Source of the DNA: Chitinophaga pinensis
GTDB taxonomy: Bacteria > Bacteroidota > Bacteroidia > UBA7662
Assembly (NCBI GenBank): GCA_945874665.1
Contig: CAMCHJ010000001.1
Location: 248,001 to 312,000 of the forward strand
Direction: 5' to 3'
Length of the DNA: 64,000 nt
The notes under the pieces: model-generated
The model's input: only the letters and a program-made list of their open reading frames with translations
Databases searched by the model: none
What the model was told of the DNA's origin: nothing
Shown here: positions 27,352 to 36,112 of the stretch, one piece after another
Numbering within the stretch: the first letter of the stretch is position 1
How the letters are laid out: the number at the start of each line of letters is the position of its first letter
Position numbers and translations under genes: made by a program

Positions 27352-28076
27352 CCCTTTTTGCGAACGAGGGTAACGTTATTGAAATAAAGGGTGTCGATTT
27401 TAGGAAGTACTAAAAGCAACACGCTCCATAAGAGGGTAAAAGGGGCAATCACCACCATGCCGTACAGGAGGCGGAGGTATTTGTGGGTCGGACCAAGATT
27501 GAACAAATAAAGGTTCCATAGTTGGGCGATTACCACGGCAAAATGGGCGTCTTTTTTGCTTTCTAAGATTTCGAAGCCATGCTTTTCGAGCAGGTAGTGC
27601 AGGCCAAACGACGAATACCTGCCAAAGTCGTAGGGCACCTCATGCTCGTCCCAAACAAATGGAACCACAAAAAGGCCTTTTCCTCCAGGTTTTAATACCC
27701 GGTGTATTTCCTTGAGCGAGTCTTCGAGGTCAAAAACATGCTCAAAAACCTCACTGCTGAAACAAGCATCAAAAGTATGGTCTTCGAAAGGAATAACTTT
27801 CCCGTCGTAATACACATCCACTTCTTCGTTTTCGTGGCTGTGTCCGCTTTGCTCTACATCGAGACCAATGTACTCATCAACAGAAAAAAGGGACCGATAG
27901 GCCTTCGAACCGCATCCAAAGTCCAATAATTTGCCTTTTAGGGCTGGTGCGGAGCTTGCAATGGACTGGTAAATACGCTTTCTAATGAAATAAAAGGGAT
28001 TGAAAAAAATCCCAATCAGGCCAGGATTGAAACTTTGCTGCTTGTAAACGCGATTTAAGGATTGTAAGATGCTCAT
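27348..28076 (-). CDS. Class I SAM-dependent methyltransferase
   Basis: 242 residues. SAM motif I is LLDFGCGSKAY (about 52-62), the acidic loop is IGLDVEQSG, and the family 11-like middle FDACFSSEVFEHVFDLEDSLKEIHRVLKPGG is split by the usual motif spacing. The C-terminus carries a hydrophobic helix (about 208-228), suggesting membrane association. Placed between GT4 and FkbM genes with 4-base overlaps on both sides, it probably methylates a glycan or a lipid-linked intermediate. Confidence 0.87.
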   Translation of the reverse strand: MSILQSLNRVYKQQSFNPGLIGIFFNPFYFIRKRIYQSIASSAPALKGKLLDFGCGSKAYRSLFSVDEYIGLDVEQSGHSHENEEVDVYYDGKVIPFEDHTFDACFSSEVFEHVFDLEDSLKEIHRVLKPGGKGLFVVPFVWDEHEVPYDFGRYSSFGLHYLLEKHGFEILESKKDAHFAVVIAQLWNLYLFNLGPTHKYLRLLYGMVVIAPFTLLWSVLLLVLPKIDTLYFNNVTLVRKKG

Positions 28077-28882
28077 GCTCGGTAGGCGTAAATATTGGTT
28101 TGGTAGTCCATGTTTTTATCCAATTGGCGGTTCACCAAAGGCATCTTTCTGCGGTTTTGCGTCATTAAATAATACCTAAAGCCGGTTTTTTCGAGAATAC
28201 CAAGGATTTCACCCAAGTTTTGTGCCTCTTTTGGATAGCTGTGATACTCAATGAATAAGTGCTGTACATGGCCCAAAGCAGGCGCGATGTGCGGAAGCAA
28301 AGCACTTTCAGCGCCTTCGATATCGATTTTTAAAAAATCTATGTGTTTTTCTTGCTCGAGCACTTTGCGGAGGTCAATGGTTGGTACGTTCACTGAATGG
28401 CTGGCACCGCCGGCAAGTACGGAGCCGCCATCTACATCGTGCTGGTAAAAAGCCATGGTCCCATCGGTCGTCCATACCGCTTCCCTGCGCAAAAGCAAGC
28501 CAGGATGTTGCAGTTGTTCTAAATTGTTGGCCAATAATTGACCGATTTGTGGGTCTGGTTCGAACGCCACAATGCGCGCAGTTGGATAATGGATGTGATA
28601 ATACAAACAGCTCATGCCGATGTTGGAACCGCAGTCGTAAATAACGGGTGAAGGCGCGTTTGTTTCAAAATGGTAGCTGCGGTCTGTAAAAATCTCTTTG
28701 TACTGCCATATAAAGGAGGCGGCATCTGCGATTTGCCAAGCCTTGCCATGCAGTTTTGCTACAAAGCCTTTGTGCCGGGCCTTGTCGCCATAACGCAAAA
28801 CCAAGCCGATAAATCTGCGGTAGTATTTATCCGTGATAAAATAGAACAGTCCTCTAAAACTAATTTCAGCCAGCAGCCTCAT
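28073..28882 (-). CDS. FkbM family methyltransferase
   Basis: 269 residues from the ATG at 28882. The FkbM hallmarks are VIYDCGSNIGMSCLYYHIHYP (motif I), ARIVAFEPDPQIGQLLANN, and FLKIDIEGAESALLPH. Family members O-methylate sugars or other small hydroxylated compounds. A longer frame opens at 29065, but its extra 61 residues are unlike the family and run into the 3' end of the neighbouring gene; the shorter form starts with the usual hydrophobic-basic lead. Confidence 0.87.
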   Translation of the reverse strand: MRLLAEISFRGLFYFITDKYYRRFIGLVLRYGDKARHKGFVAKLHGKAWQIADAASFIWQYKEIFTDRSYHFETNAPSPVIYDCGSNIGMSCLYYHIHYPTARIVAFEPDPQIGQLLANNLEQLQHPGLLLRREAVWTTDGTMAFYQHDVDGGSVLAGGASHSVNVPTIDLRKVLEQEKHIDFLKIDIEGAESALLPHIAPALGHVQHLFIEYHSYPKEAQNLGEILGILEKTGFRYYLMTQNRRKMPLVNRQLDKNMDYQTNIYAYRA

Positions 28883-28988
28883 GCCAAATTTTGCGCATGA
28901 AGATACACAATTGTGTTTAATTACAGCCAAAACGCAGTTAATGCGTAATAAATGGCATTTGGCAAGCGCGTTGTAGTTTTGGGAATGC

Positions 28989-29903
28989 TTAAGTTGGTTT
29001 TTTGAATTTTGAAACCAACATGCGCCAAACTTTTCGCCCCTTGCTTGGGAACATATAATACGCAAAGGTATTGTAGTCTGCAGCCAGCTGAGGATGGCAT
29101 TCAGGGTTGTGCGCTATCTCCGCCAAGCCTGCAGTGGGCAAAGCGCTGAGCTTTGTGTAAACATCGTTGGCGGTATGGGTATTGTTGCCCCCAAACCCAA
29201 TGTTGCTCACCAAATTCACCTCTGGCAAAACCGTCAATTGCCGGTGCCACCAGCTGGCAAACAGCAGGGGGTAGTCCCAGGTGTTGTACTTACCTGCCAA
29301 ATAACGGGCAAAGGTGCGCTCCCAAACTTTGGCATAGCGCTTTTTGGGATAGATTTGCTGCACGCCGCCCGCAGCCAGAAAGGCTGGCCAGTGTTCCATT
29401 TCTAAATCAACCTTCTCCCAACTGCGTCGCCAGCTGGCCCAGCCCCAAATGTGGGTGAGCCACGAGTAGTAGTACGAATGGGGTGTCGTGGCTGCTCCGC
29501 GCTGAAAGTTGTTGCCGCTGATCATAAAAATACGCTCATCGTCTTTGAAGCGCTCCAAAAGCGTTTCGCAATAGGGAAAAAAGCTGAGGTCGGGCAAACA
29601 GTCGTCTTCTAAGATGATGCCCATTTCTTCCTGGGCAAAAAACCAGCTGATGGCGCCGCTAACGGCCATTTTGCAGCCGAGGTTTTGCTCGCGGTAGAGG
29701 GTGTGCAAATCGCAAGGCCAGTCTACCAGCTCGCTTACCAGGGCCCGCACTTCGGCTACCGCGGCAGTCTCTAGCGGCCTCCCGCTGCGGGCAGCGTCGC
29801 AGGCTACGTAGAGCCGCGGGGGGCGCGCTTGCCGGATGCGCTCGAGCACGCGGCGGGTGGTGTCGGGACGGTTAAACGCAAGTAGTAAAACGGCTGTTTG
29901 CAT
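28989..29903 (-). CDS. HlpA-like nucleotide-diphospho-sugar glycosyltransferase
   Basis: 304 residues from the ATG at 29903. The GT-A start AVLLLAFNRPDTTRRVLERI is followed by LYVACDAARSGR and by the metal-binding acidic cluster GIILEDDCLPDLSFFPYCE, then HIWGWASWRRSWEKVD and YNTWDYPLLFASWWHR. This pattern is that of the GNT-I-related proteins often named hemolytic protein HlpA-like in surface-glycan loci. The open frame extends to 30455, but that extension overlaps the flippase gene on the other strand and lacks family features. It heads the minus-strand glycan unit. Confidence 0.82.
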   Translation of the reverse strand: MQTAVLLLAFNRPDTTRRVLERIRQARPPRLYVACDAARSGRPLETAAVAEVRALVSELVDWPCDLHTLYREQNLGCKMAVSGAISWFFAQEEMGIILEDDCLPDLSFFPYCETLLERFKDDERIFMISGNNFQRGAATTPHSYYYSWLTHIWGWASWRRSWEKVDLEMEHWPAFLAAGGVQQIYPKKRYAKVWERTFARYLAGKYNTWDYPLLFASWWHRQLTVLPEVNLVSNIGFGGNNTHTANDVYTKLSALPTAGLAEIAHNPECHPQLAADYNTFAYYMFPSKGRKVWRMLVSKFKKPT

Positions 29904-30008
29904 GAGTAAAGCCTCGTGAGGCCACACAAAGCTAAAATTTATTGACCAAAAAGCGCATTGTAGGTCAGCAAAGTATAGCCCCAAAGCGCAAGCAGGCGAT
30001 TTTTCAAT

Positions 30009-30016
30009 TAGGTTTG
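30009..30016 (+). promoter_or_regulatory. -7 promoter box for the flippase gene
   Basis: TAGGTTTG fits TAnnTTTG and ends four bases before the ATG at 30021, so a leaderless transcript is expected. It has the same TTTGCAGCATG junction type as maeB and the 35543 gene. Confidence 0.5.
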
Positions 30017-30020
30017 CAGC

Positions 30021-31523
30021 ATGGGCGTCATCATCAGACAAGGCTTTAAGGCTACTGCCGTCACCTATTTTGGCGTGGCGTTGGGTGCCCTCAACCTGTT
30101 GTTTTTCTTTCCGAAATTTCTCAGCGCCGAAGAAATTGGCCTGCGCGAAATCATCATCAGCGTGGCCATGAGCTTGTCGATTTTTACGCAACTCGGTCTG
30201 CACAGCGCCATGGGAAGGTTTTTTCCTTATTTTAAGGACGAAGAAAGACAGCACAATGGTTTTCTGCTGTTTTGTTTGGTGGCCGCAGGGGGTGGTTTTT
30301 TGCTGTTTGGCGGACTTTTTTACCTGCTTCGCTACCAGGTCATGGCCCTTTTTGATGCCAACGCGGCCATGGTCAACGACTTTTTGTGGCTCGTGCTGCC
30401 GGTAACGGCCTTGATGATGCTGCAGAATATATTTGAAATTTGGGCGCGACTCCATTTCCGCATCGTGGTTAACGCGCTCATTAGAGAGGTTTTTTTACGC
30501 GTCAGCCTTACGCTGCTCATACTTTTTTACGCGTTTAGTTACATCACTTTCGACCAGTTTATGCTGCTTTTTGGGTGTACTTACCTGCTAGCAGTGGTTA
30601 TTTTGATTTTTTACTTGCGACACCTTGGGGTGTTGTACCTGCAGCCCAAATTTGTGCAGATCGACCCCAAGCTGCGCCCTCAGCTGCTTCGGTTTAGCCT
30701 CTGGATGATGATTGGCGGTGCCGGTGTGGTCATCAACGAGCGCATCGATGGCATCATGTTGGCGTGGCTGGCTGGCTTGTCGATGACGGGTATTTATGCC
30801 ATCAGTTTTTTCATCGGCACCATCATCGACATGCCGCGGCGGGCAGTAGGCCAAATCGCTAGCACCTTGGTGGCGCAGCAATGGAAAGATGGCGACTTTA
30901 AGGCCATGGGCAAGCTGTACAAGCAAGCCAGCCTGAACCAGCTGATCTTGGGCGGCTTGTTTTTTATCCTCGTTTGGGGTAACATCGACGCGCTTTTCAA
31001 CCTCATCCCTAACGGCGATGTTTTCAGGGCTGGCAAATGGGTGGTGTTTTTCATCGGCATGGCCCGCCTCGTCGACATGGCCAATGGCATCAACAGCGAA
31101 ATCATCCTCAATTCGCCGTATTACCGCTTTAATCTAGGATCCATCCTCTTCTTGGGGTTCATTTCTTTCGGCACCAATTATGTCATGATTCCACTTTACG
31201 GCTTAGTGGGTGCTGCGGCGGGCTCTACGCTGTCTATATTGCTGTTTAATGTGCTCAAAGGCGGCTTTATTTATGCTAAAGTAGGCATGCAGCCCTTCGA
31301 AAAACGCACCGCGCAGGTCGTTTTACTGCTGCTGCTTTGCTATGGAGCGGGCTATTTTTTACCGGCGCCACAAAGCGATTTTTGGTCGAGCGTGAGCAAC
31401 ATCGCCCTGCGCTCAACAGTGATGGGGATTTTGGTGGTTGCAGGCGTGTATAGATTCAGGCTTTCCGATGAGCTCCATGAGTTGCTCAGCAGACAACTGG
31501 CGCGTTTTGGCAAGGTGAAATAG
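30021..31523 (+). CDS. Oligosaccharide flippase (Wzx/MATE-type polysaccharide transporter)
   Basis: 500 residues with about 12-14 membrane helices. The N-terminus GFKATAVTYFGVALGALNLLFFFPKFLSAEEIGL and the mid-region NERIDGIMLAWLAGLSMTGIYAI match the polysaccharide synthesis/export family of MOP flippases. It would move undecaprenyl-PP-linked repeat units to the periplasm. It is the only Wzx-like protein seen in the window, so it may serve the minus-strand locus beside it or the later loci that lack one. Confidence 0.88.
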   Translation: MGVIIRQGFKATAVTYFGVALGALNLLFFFPKFLSAEEIGLREIIISVAMSLSIFTQLGLHSAMGRFFPYFKDEERQHNGFLLFCLVAAGGGFLLFGGLFYLLRYQVMALFDANAAMVNDFLWLVLPVTALMMLQNIFEIWARLHFRIVVNALIREVFLRVSLTLLILFYAFSYITFDQFMLLFGCTYLLAVVILIFYLRHLGVLYLQPKFVQIDPKLRPQLLRFSLWMMIGGAGVVINERIDGIMLAWLAGLSMTGIYAISFFIGTIIDMPRRAVGQIASTLVAQQWKDGDFKAMGKLYKQASLNQLILGGLFFILVWGNIDALFNLIPNGDVFRAGKWVVFFIGMARLVDMANGINSEIILNSPYYRFNLGSILFLGFISFGTNYVMIPLYGLVGAAAGSTLSILLFNVLKGGFIYAKVGMQPFEKRTAQVVLLLLLCYGAGYFLPAPQSDFWSSVSNIALRSTVMGILVVAGVYRFRLSDELHELLSRQLARFGKVK

Positions 31524-31592
31524 AGGGGTTTGCCTGGCCTTAATGACCATCAATACTGCCGATAAAGCCCTTTTGCAGCCGGGAATGGTGCA

Positions 31593-32657
31593 CTACTTCA
31601 CCAACTCCACCGAGCCAATGATGGCCTCCAGCTCCCGCAGTAACTCCCGCTTTTTTTCTTTGGGGTAGTACACAAAGCCTTCCAGCTCTATCAGCATGCC
31701 GCGCTTGGCGTCGTAGCCGGTGAGGTGCACAAAAGGCCCGCCCATAAAGTCGTTTTCTACCTTCCACAAACCGCGCTGCAACAGGGCGTACTCGCCAGCA
31801 AAACTGCTCGCAAAGGTGTCGGGCGGGGCAAGGTATTCGGTGGTGTACCAGGAGCCTTCGAGTGGACCGGGCACCTGGGCGCGGGTTAGGCTGTCTTTGT
31901 AAACCAGCACGGCTGCTGCACTGAAGTCGCTTTGTTGTACGTAGGGCCGGGTGCTGAGCAAAAGACTGAGGGTTTTGTCGGCGTCTTCACGACTCACCCA
32001 CACAAAATTGCTTTCGGCTACCCGCAGTTTGTAGGACTTAGGCAGGGTAAGCTGCAGGCCCAAGCTGTCGGCAATGAGCGCTTCCAAAGCGGTATGCCGG
32101 GGCTTGGCTTTGATGGCTGCGATCACGCGGTTGAGCTCTTTTTGGCGCAGATAAGCCAGCATTTCGGCGCGTTTGCGCACCACGGCGCGGGCTAAACTGG
32201 CGTCATCCTTGCCAATGAGGTACAGCACCTGCTGCCCGCGGGCCCAGCGATTGGCGCTTTCTACAAATACAAAGCTGCTGTCGTTGAGCTGGTCGGCTTG
32301 CCCCCGCTCCCCGAGCAAGTCGCGGATGTAGCGACTCGTTTTGGAGTCGTTTTCGAGGGTGGTTACCAGCAAAATGGTGCGGTATTTTCGGGTAATGGCG
32401 TTAAACTTGCTTTCATCGAAGCGGATGATGCGAAACCAAGGCTCGGCCTGCGGTAGGCCCACTTGCTCGCTGCCGTAGGTTTTACGGATTTCGAGGCCGG
32501 AGGCACCTGCCCAAACCTCGTCGTCGCAGACCACTATCAGCTCGCCCGGACTCCCAACTGCCTCGGGCAGCGATTCGGCGTTGAATTCGCCTGTGCCGCA
32601 ACCCGCCATTGCGGCTATTAAACCACAAACACTAACAAAGAGCCGCCATTGCTTCAT
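31593..32657 (-). CDS. DUF4837 family lipoprotein
   Basis: 354 residues. The signal peptide ends in a lipobox (AMAG then Cys20), so it is lipid-anchored. The mature part starts with SPGELIVVCDDEVWAG, a hallmark of DUF4837, and continues with ARGQQVLYLIGKDDASL and WVSREDADKTLSLLL. The family is restricted to Bacteroidota and has no known role. It overlaps the transglycosylase gene by four bases, pointing to a periplasmic envelope function. Confidence 0.88.
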   Translation of the reverse strand: MKQWRLFVSVCGLIAAMAGCGTGEFNAESLPEAVGSPGELIVVCDDEVWAGASGLEIRKTYGSEQVGLPQAEPWFRIIRFDESKFNAITRKYRTILLVTTLENDSKTSRYIRDLLGERGQADQLNDSSFVFVESANRWARGQQVLYLIGKDDASLARAVVRKRAEMLAYLRQKELNRVIAAIKAKPRHTALEALIADSLGLQLTLPKSYKLRVAESNFVWVSREDADKTLSLLLSTRPYVQQSDFSAAAVLVYKDSLTRAQVPGPLEGSWYTTEYLAPPDTFASSFAGEYALLQRGLWKVENDFMGGPFVHLTGYDAKRGMLIELEGFVYYPKEKKRELLRELEAIIGSVELVK

Positions 32658-34324
32658 CCCAGCAATATTTTGAGCTTTTGTCCGGGTTGAATTTTAGCGT
32701 TTTTATTCAGGTTGTTCGCCTTTAAAAGCTCGGTTACCGTTACCTCGTAACGCTGCGAAATCGACCACAAGGTGTCGCCTCGTTTAACGGTGTGCTCCGA
32801 GGTTTTGTTCTTTTGCAGCGTCTGTGTGTTCTTTTCTTCCTTGGCTTTGGCCTGCAGCTCGGCAGCAGTTTTGGCCTGTGGTTCAACGGTGGTTTGGCCA
32901 CCAATAACGCTATCGGCTGAGGCTAAAAGCACCGTGGTATCTTTCAAAGCGCTTGCAGGAAGGGAAGGCTTGGGCTTCGCTGGCTGCTGCACAATCATCG
33001 GTTTAGACTTCGGTGCGGCTACTTTCTTTTCAATTTTCAGGCTTTGGCCAATGCGGACCGTACTGCCTGAAATCTTATTCCATCGTTTCAGCTCATTCAC
33101 CGTAACCCCATATTTACTAGCAATTTTACTGAGGGTTTGGCCTTTGGTTACCTTGTGCCTTATCACCCTAACTTCGGGTGCCGCAACTTCATGCACTTGC
33201 GAAGAAGCCAGCAGCACAGGCAAGCTGTCGTGCTGGGCCAGCATGTTGCTGTCGAGTAAAGCCGGCGCCGGCTGCAAATAAGCTTCCATTATATCACGCC
33301 TGCGCTCATATTCTACAACTTTGCTGGCGGGAAGGCGCAAAGTGTAACGATCAAAACTTTTGGGAATAAATTGCTGCTTCAGTTGCGGATTGAGCAGGGC
33401 CATGGCCGCAGGCTCCATATCGAGTAAGCTGCCAAAATATTGGATGTTCACAGGGCCTTGTACTTGCACGGTGTCAACATCGTGCGGCAAACTGATCAGC
33501 GGTGTGGCGTACAAATTGTGCTCGGGCGCATACGTCATCACGTAGGTTACGGCAATAAAAGCAGGCACATAGCCCCGCGTTTCTTTGGGGAGATAAGGCA
33601 TCAGGTCCCAATAACTCGTTTTACCACCAGAGCGGCGAATGGCTTTGTTTACGTTGCCAGGACCACAATTGTAGGCCGCCAATACCAGTAACCAGTCTTT
33701 GTAAACCCGGTATAAGTCCTTTAAATACAGCGCGGCAGCATTGGATGCTAGCCAGGGGTCGCGGCGTTCGTCTACATAGAAATCTACGTCGAGACCGTAC
33801 ATTTTGCCTGTGCCGTACATAAACTGCCAAAGCCCAGTGGCACCGGCTTTGCTCACGGCGGTGGGGTTAAGGGCCGATTCTACGATGGCCAAATATTTTA
33901 ACTGATGGGGAAGCTGGTGGCGCTCCAAGGCCTCTTCAAAAATGGGGAAATAGTAGTTCGACAGCCCCATCGACCGCTCCAATAAAGTCCTGCGGCGGTT
34001 GGCATACAAGTCTATAAAGGCCTTTACATGCTCATTGTACGCCAAGTTCATGGGCGAGGGAAGGTGGGCAATGCGGTAAGCGATAACAGAATCGGGGTAT
34101 TGGGGCACTTCGTTGGCACGAAAGCCGTATTTGTTGTAACTACGAACCTCTTGGGTGCGTTTTTTTTGATCGAAGAAGGTGAGGTGCACCAGGCTGTCGA
34201 GAGCGCTGATAATTTGTTCGTTTTCTTCGTCGAAACTGGTGGTGGTGTTGGTTACGGGGGATTGCGCCAAAGCGGGCAGCCAGCCGATAAGCAACAACAG
34301 GACCAATTTGGGCTTATTCAACAT
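32654..34324 (-). CDS. MltD-like lytic transglycosylase with two LysM domains
   Basis: 556 residues. A signal peptide (1-20) leads into an SLT domain (about 120-265) with the catalytic Glu in AIVESALNPTAVS and the family motifs GATGLWQFM and VLAAYNCGPGNVNKAI. Two LysM domains follow (about 385-430 and 510-555: HKVTKGQTLSKIASKYGV and HTVKRGDTLWSISQRYEV), joined by a Lys/Pro/Ala-rich linker. It cleaves peptidoglycan glycan strands in the periplasm with anhydro ends. A near-consensus -7 box TATCTTTA lies on the minus strand at 34342-34349. Confidence 0.92.
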   Translation of the reverse strand: MLNKPKLVLLLLIGWLPALAQSPVTNTTTSFDEENEQIISALDSLVHLTFFDQKKRTQEVRSYNKYGFRANEVPQYPDSVIAYRIAHLPSPMNLAYNEHVKAFIDLYANRRRTLLERSMGLSNYYFPIFEEALERHQLPHQLKYLAIVESALNPTAVSKAGATGLWQFMYGTGKMYGLDVDFYVDERRDPWLASNAAALYLKDLYRVYKDWLLVLAAYNCGPGNVNKAIRRSGGKTSYWDLMPYLPKETRGYVPAFIAVTYVMTYAPEHNLYATPLISLPHDVDTVQVQGPVNIQYFGSLLDMEPAAMALLNPQLKQQFIPKSFDRYTLRLPASKVVEYERRRDIMEAYLQPAPALLDSNMLAQHDSLPVLLASSQVHEVAAPEVRVIRHKVTKGQTLSKIASKYGVTVNELKRWNKISGSTVRIGQSLKIEKKVAAPKSKPMIVQQPAKPKPSLPASALKDTTVLLASADSVIGGQTTVEPQAKTAAELQAKAKEEKNTQTLQKNKTSEHTVKRGDTLWSISQRYEVTVTELLKANNLNKNAKIQPGQKLKILLG

Positions 34325-34385
34325 GCTTGCAATTTAGTGGGTAAAGATAGGGGATAACGGGCATACAGACAAGAAATTGTCGTGC

Positions 34386-34665
34386 GCATCGGATGCAGCA
34401 GCCGAAGGCGGTCCCGGGTTCAACGGCCGCGGTCCCTGAGCGCGAAGCAGTCGAAGGGCTTTTTTTACCGCGGAGGACGCTGAGGACGCAGCAGAGGTTG
34501 CTGAGTTCATCGAAGCATCGAAGCCGGTCCCGGGTTCGACGGCCGGTCCCTGAGCGTTCATGCAGCGCAGCGGAATGAACAGTCGAAGGGCACCCACCGG
34601 GCGCAGCAGTCGAAGGGCAGCAGCGTTGCTGAGTTCATCGAAGCATCGAAGGGCCTGCTCGTTTG
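34386..34665. repeat. Family A/B repeat cluster upstream of the MltD-like gene
   Basis: Contains reverse-oriented family A units (including a long unit at 34543-34590 with the GTTCAT/ATGAAC stem), a family B unit at about 34460-34495 (TTTTTTTACCGCGGAGGACG), and two copies of the variant GCTGAGTTCATCGAAGCATCG (about 34499 and 34627). From 34666 to 34880 the DNA becomes AT-rich and holds only the promoter of the 34881 gene. Confidence 0.85.
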
Positions 34666-34849
34666 TTAAATCATGTGTTTTAATCACAACCAAATTAATT
34701 TATCGATAACATGCTGTTTTGATCATAATGGACTGGCTTTTAGACTAAACCACCAAAAAACTGAAAAACCATAATGCGGCTTAATCATTAAGTTTTGATT
34801 AAATATTGAAATAAGTGAAAAGCCATGCCGTTCTTAATGTGTGAAGTTT

Positions 34850-34857
34850 TATTTTTG
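34850..34857 (+). promoter_or_regulatory. -7 promoter box for the 34881 gene
   Basis: TATTTTTG fits TAnnTTTG and lies 24 bases before the TTG start at 34881. No convincing -33 box. Confidence 0.45.
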
Positions 34858-34880
34858 CGGCATATTACAAAACCTAACCA

Positions 34881-35309
34881 TTGAAAAGATTTCCGTTTTG
34901 GTCACGCTGTTGTAAGCAAACACTCCTCGCTTGGATGGTGCTTGTCAATTTGTCGTTTGTCAATGCCCAAGGCCCTGACACCTATGAGGCCTACGACGAA
35001 TACAAAAACTTGGTTTTTACTTTGGTGCTGCAGCCAGATAAAACCTACACTTTTAATGAAAATTTTTTGGATGGCAGCGTCTGGAAGGACGAGGGTACTT
35101 GGGTGCAAATCAGAGAGCAACGCTTGCTAACCTCCAGCAAAAAGACCAAAAGAGCGCACAACTACCTTACCTTTAAGTCAAGCTTCAAATTTAAAGGCGA
35201 TGCCTTTAAAGTGGTGGGAGATACCCTTGTTTATGCAGGCAAAGGCAACCAAAAAGCCAACGACTATTTCAAAAAACTCCAGATCGTTAAAGTCAAAAAG
35301 GACCTCTAA
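34881..35309 (+). CDS. Small secreted protein of unknown function (lipocalin-like size and pattern)
   Basis: 142 residues with a TTG start. A signal peptide (about 1-29, ending SFVNAQ) predicts export. The mature part has alternating strands such as LVFTLVLQPDKTYTFNEN, WKDEGTWVQIREQRLL and FKGDAFKVVGDTLVYAGKG, which resemble the small beta-barrel DUFs that measure resistance-like 'KTYTF..GTW' patterns in Bacteroidota. I do not recognise a specific family. The AT-rich upstream promoter suggests its own transcript. Confidence 0.6.
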   Translation: MKRFPFWSRCCKQTLLAWMVLVNLSFVNAQGPDTYEAYDEYKNLVFTLVLQPDKTYTFNENFLDGSVWKDEGTWVQIREQRLLTSSKKTKRAHNYLTFKSSFKFKGDAFKVVGDTLVYAGKGNQKANDYFKKLQIVKVKKDL

Positions 35310-35530
35310 ATGCTCTGGAAGGGGCTTTTTAAGGCCACACAGAACAGCCTAGCACACCATTTCCCATCTCCCAAGCCACTCCCGGCGCCCCCCTGCGGTT
35401 TAGGCGCTGCGTGAACAGACTTCGCTTGTTACGCCATCTAGCCGCAGCCACAATCAAAAATGCCTCCAACCAACTTTAGCTTATCTACACAGGATGCTGC
35501 CGAGGTAAACGCAGCAAGCTGTCTGTTGTC

Positions 35531-35538
35531 TATATTTG
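35531..35538 (+). promoter_or_regulatory. -7 promoter box for the 35543 acetyltransferase gene
   Basis: TATATTTG fits TAnnTTTG and ends four bases before the ATG, again implying a leaderless transcript. Confidence 0.55.
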
Positions 35539-35542
35539 CTGC

Positions 35543-36112
35543 ATGTACACTGCTCACCCCACCGCTGTAATTGATGCCGGCTGCCAAATTGGAGCAGGCA
35601 CTAAAATATGGCACTTCAGCCATGTAATGCCGGGCGCCACCATCGGCGACAATTGTAATATTGGTCAAAACGTGTTTATTGCTAGCAATGTGCAGGTAGG
35701 ACAAGCAGTTAAAATTCAAAACAACGTCAGCTTGTACGGCGGCCTGATCATTGAAGATGAGGTATTTTTAGGCCCAAGCTGTGTATTTACCAACGTTATC
35801 AATCCGCGTGCCGGGGTAAACCGCCGCAACGCGTATCAAACCACCCGCATCAAACGGGGCGCCACCATTGGGGCCAATGCCACCTTGGTTTGTGGCAACG
35901 ACATAGGCGAATATGCGTTTGTGGCCGCCGGCGCCGTGGTTACCAAACCGGTATTGCCGTATGCCTTGGTGATGGGCTGTCCTGCCGTGCAAACCGGCTG
36001 GATGAGCGCCCTCGGGCACAAGCTCCACTTTAACGAAAAGGGCGAGGCAACTTGCGACGAGTCAGGACAAACCTACCGTTTAACCAACGGACAAGTCTAC
36101 CCGGTTATATGA
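35543..36112 (+). CDS. wbpD: Left-handed beta-helix N-acetyltransferase, WbpD/WlbB-like
   Basis: 189 residues made of hexapeptide repeats from the start (AVIDAGCQIGAGTKIWHFSHV, IGDNCNIGQNVFIA). NVSLYGGLIIEDEVFLGPSCVF and TNVINPRAGVNRR are typical of WbpD/WlbB, which acetylates the 3-amino group of UDP-2-acetamido-3-amino-glucuronate with acetyl-CoA. The C-terminal KLHFNEKGEATCDESGQTYR is a short tail found in this subfamily. It overlaps the downstream oxidoreductase (ATGA), and with that gene, the aminotransferase at 37512 and the dehydrogenase at 39054 it can form a UDP-diacetamido-glucuronate route. Confidence 0.82.
   Translation: MYTAHPTAVIDAGCQIGAGTKIWHFSHVMPGATIGDNCNIGQNVFIASNVQVGQAVKIQNNVSLYGGLIIEDEVFLGPSCVFTNVINPRAGVNRRNAYQTTRIKRGATIGANATLVCGNDIGEYAFVAAGAVVTKPVLPYALVMGCPAVQTGWMSALGHKLHFNEKGEATCDESGQTYRLTNGQVYPVI

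Noticed and set aside
28883-29065. Longer start for the FkbM methyltransferase
   Set aside because: The extra 61 residues do not resemble the family and overlap the end of the upstream gene; the ATG at 28882 fits better.
29904-30455. N-terminal extension of the HlpA-like glycosyltransferase frame
   Set aside because: It overlaps the flippase gene on the other strand, is rich in His/Lys/Gln without family features, and precedes a clear ATG at the start of the GT-A fold.
34334-34693. Minus-strand frame of 119 codons upstream of the MltD-like gene
   Set aside because: It is made of family A/B repeat sequence read in frame (Ala/Ser/Arg/Leu-rich) and has no gene-like features.
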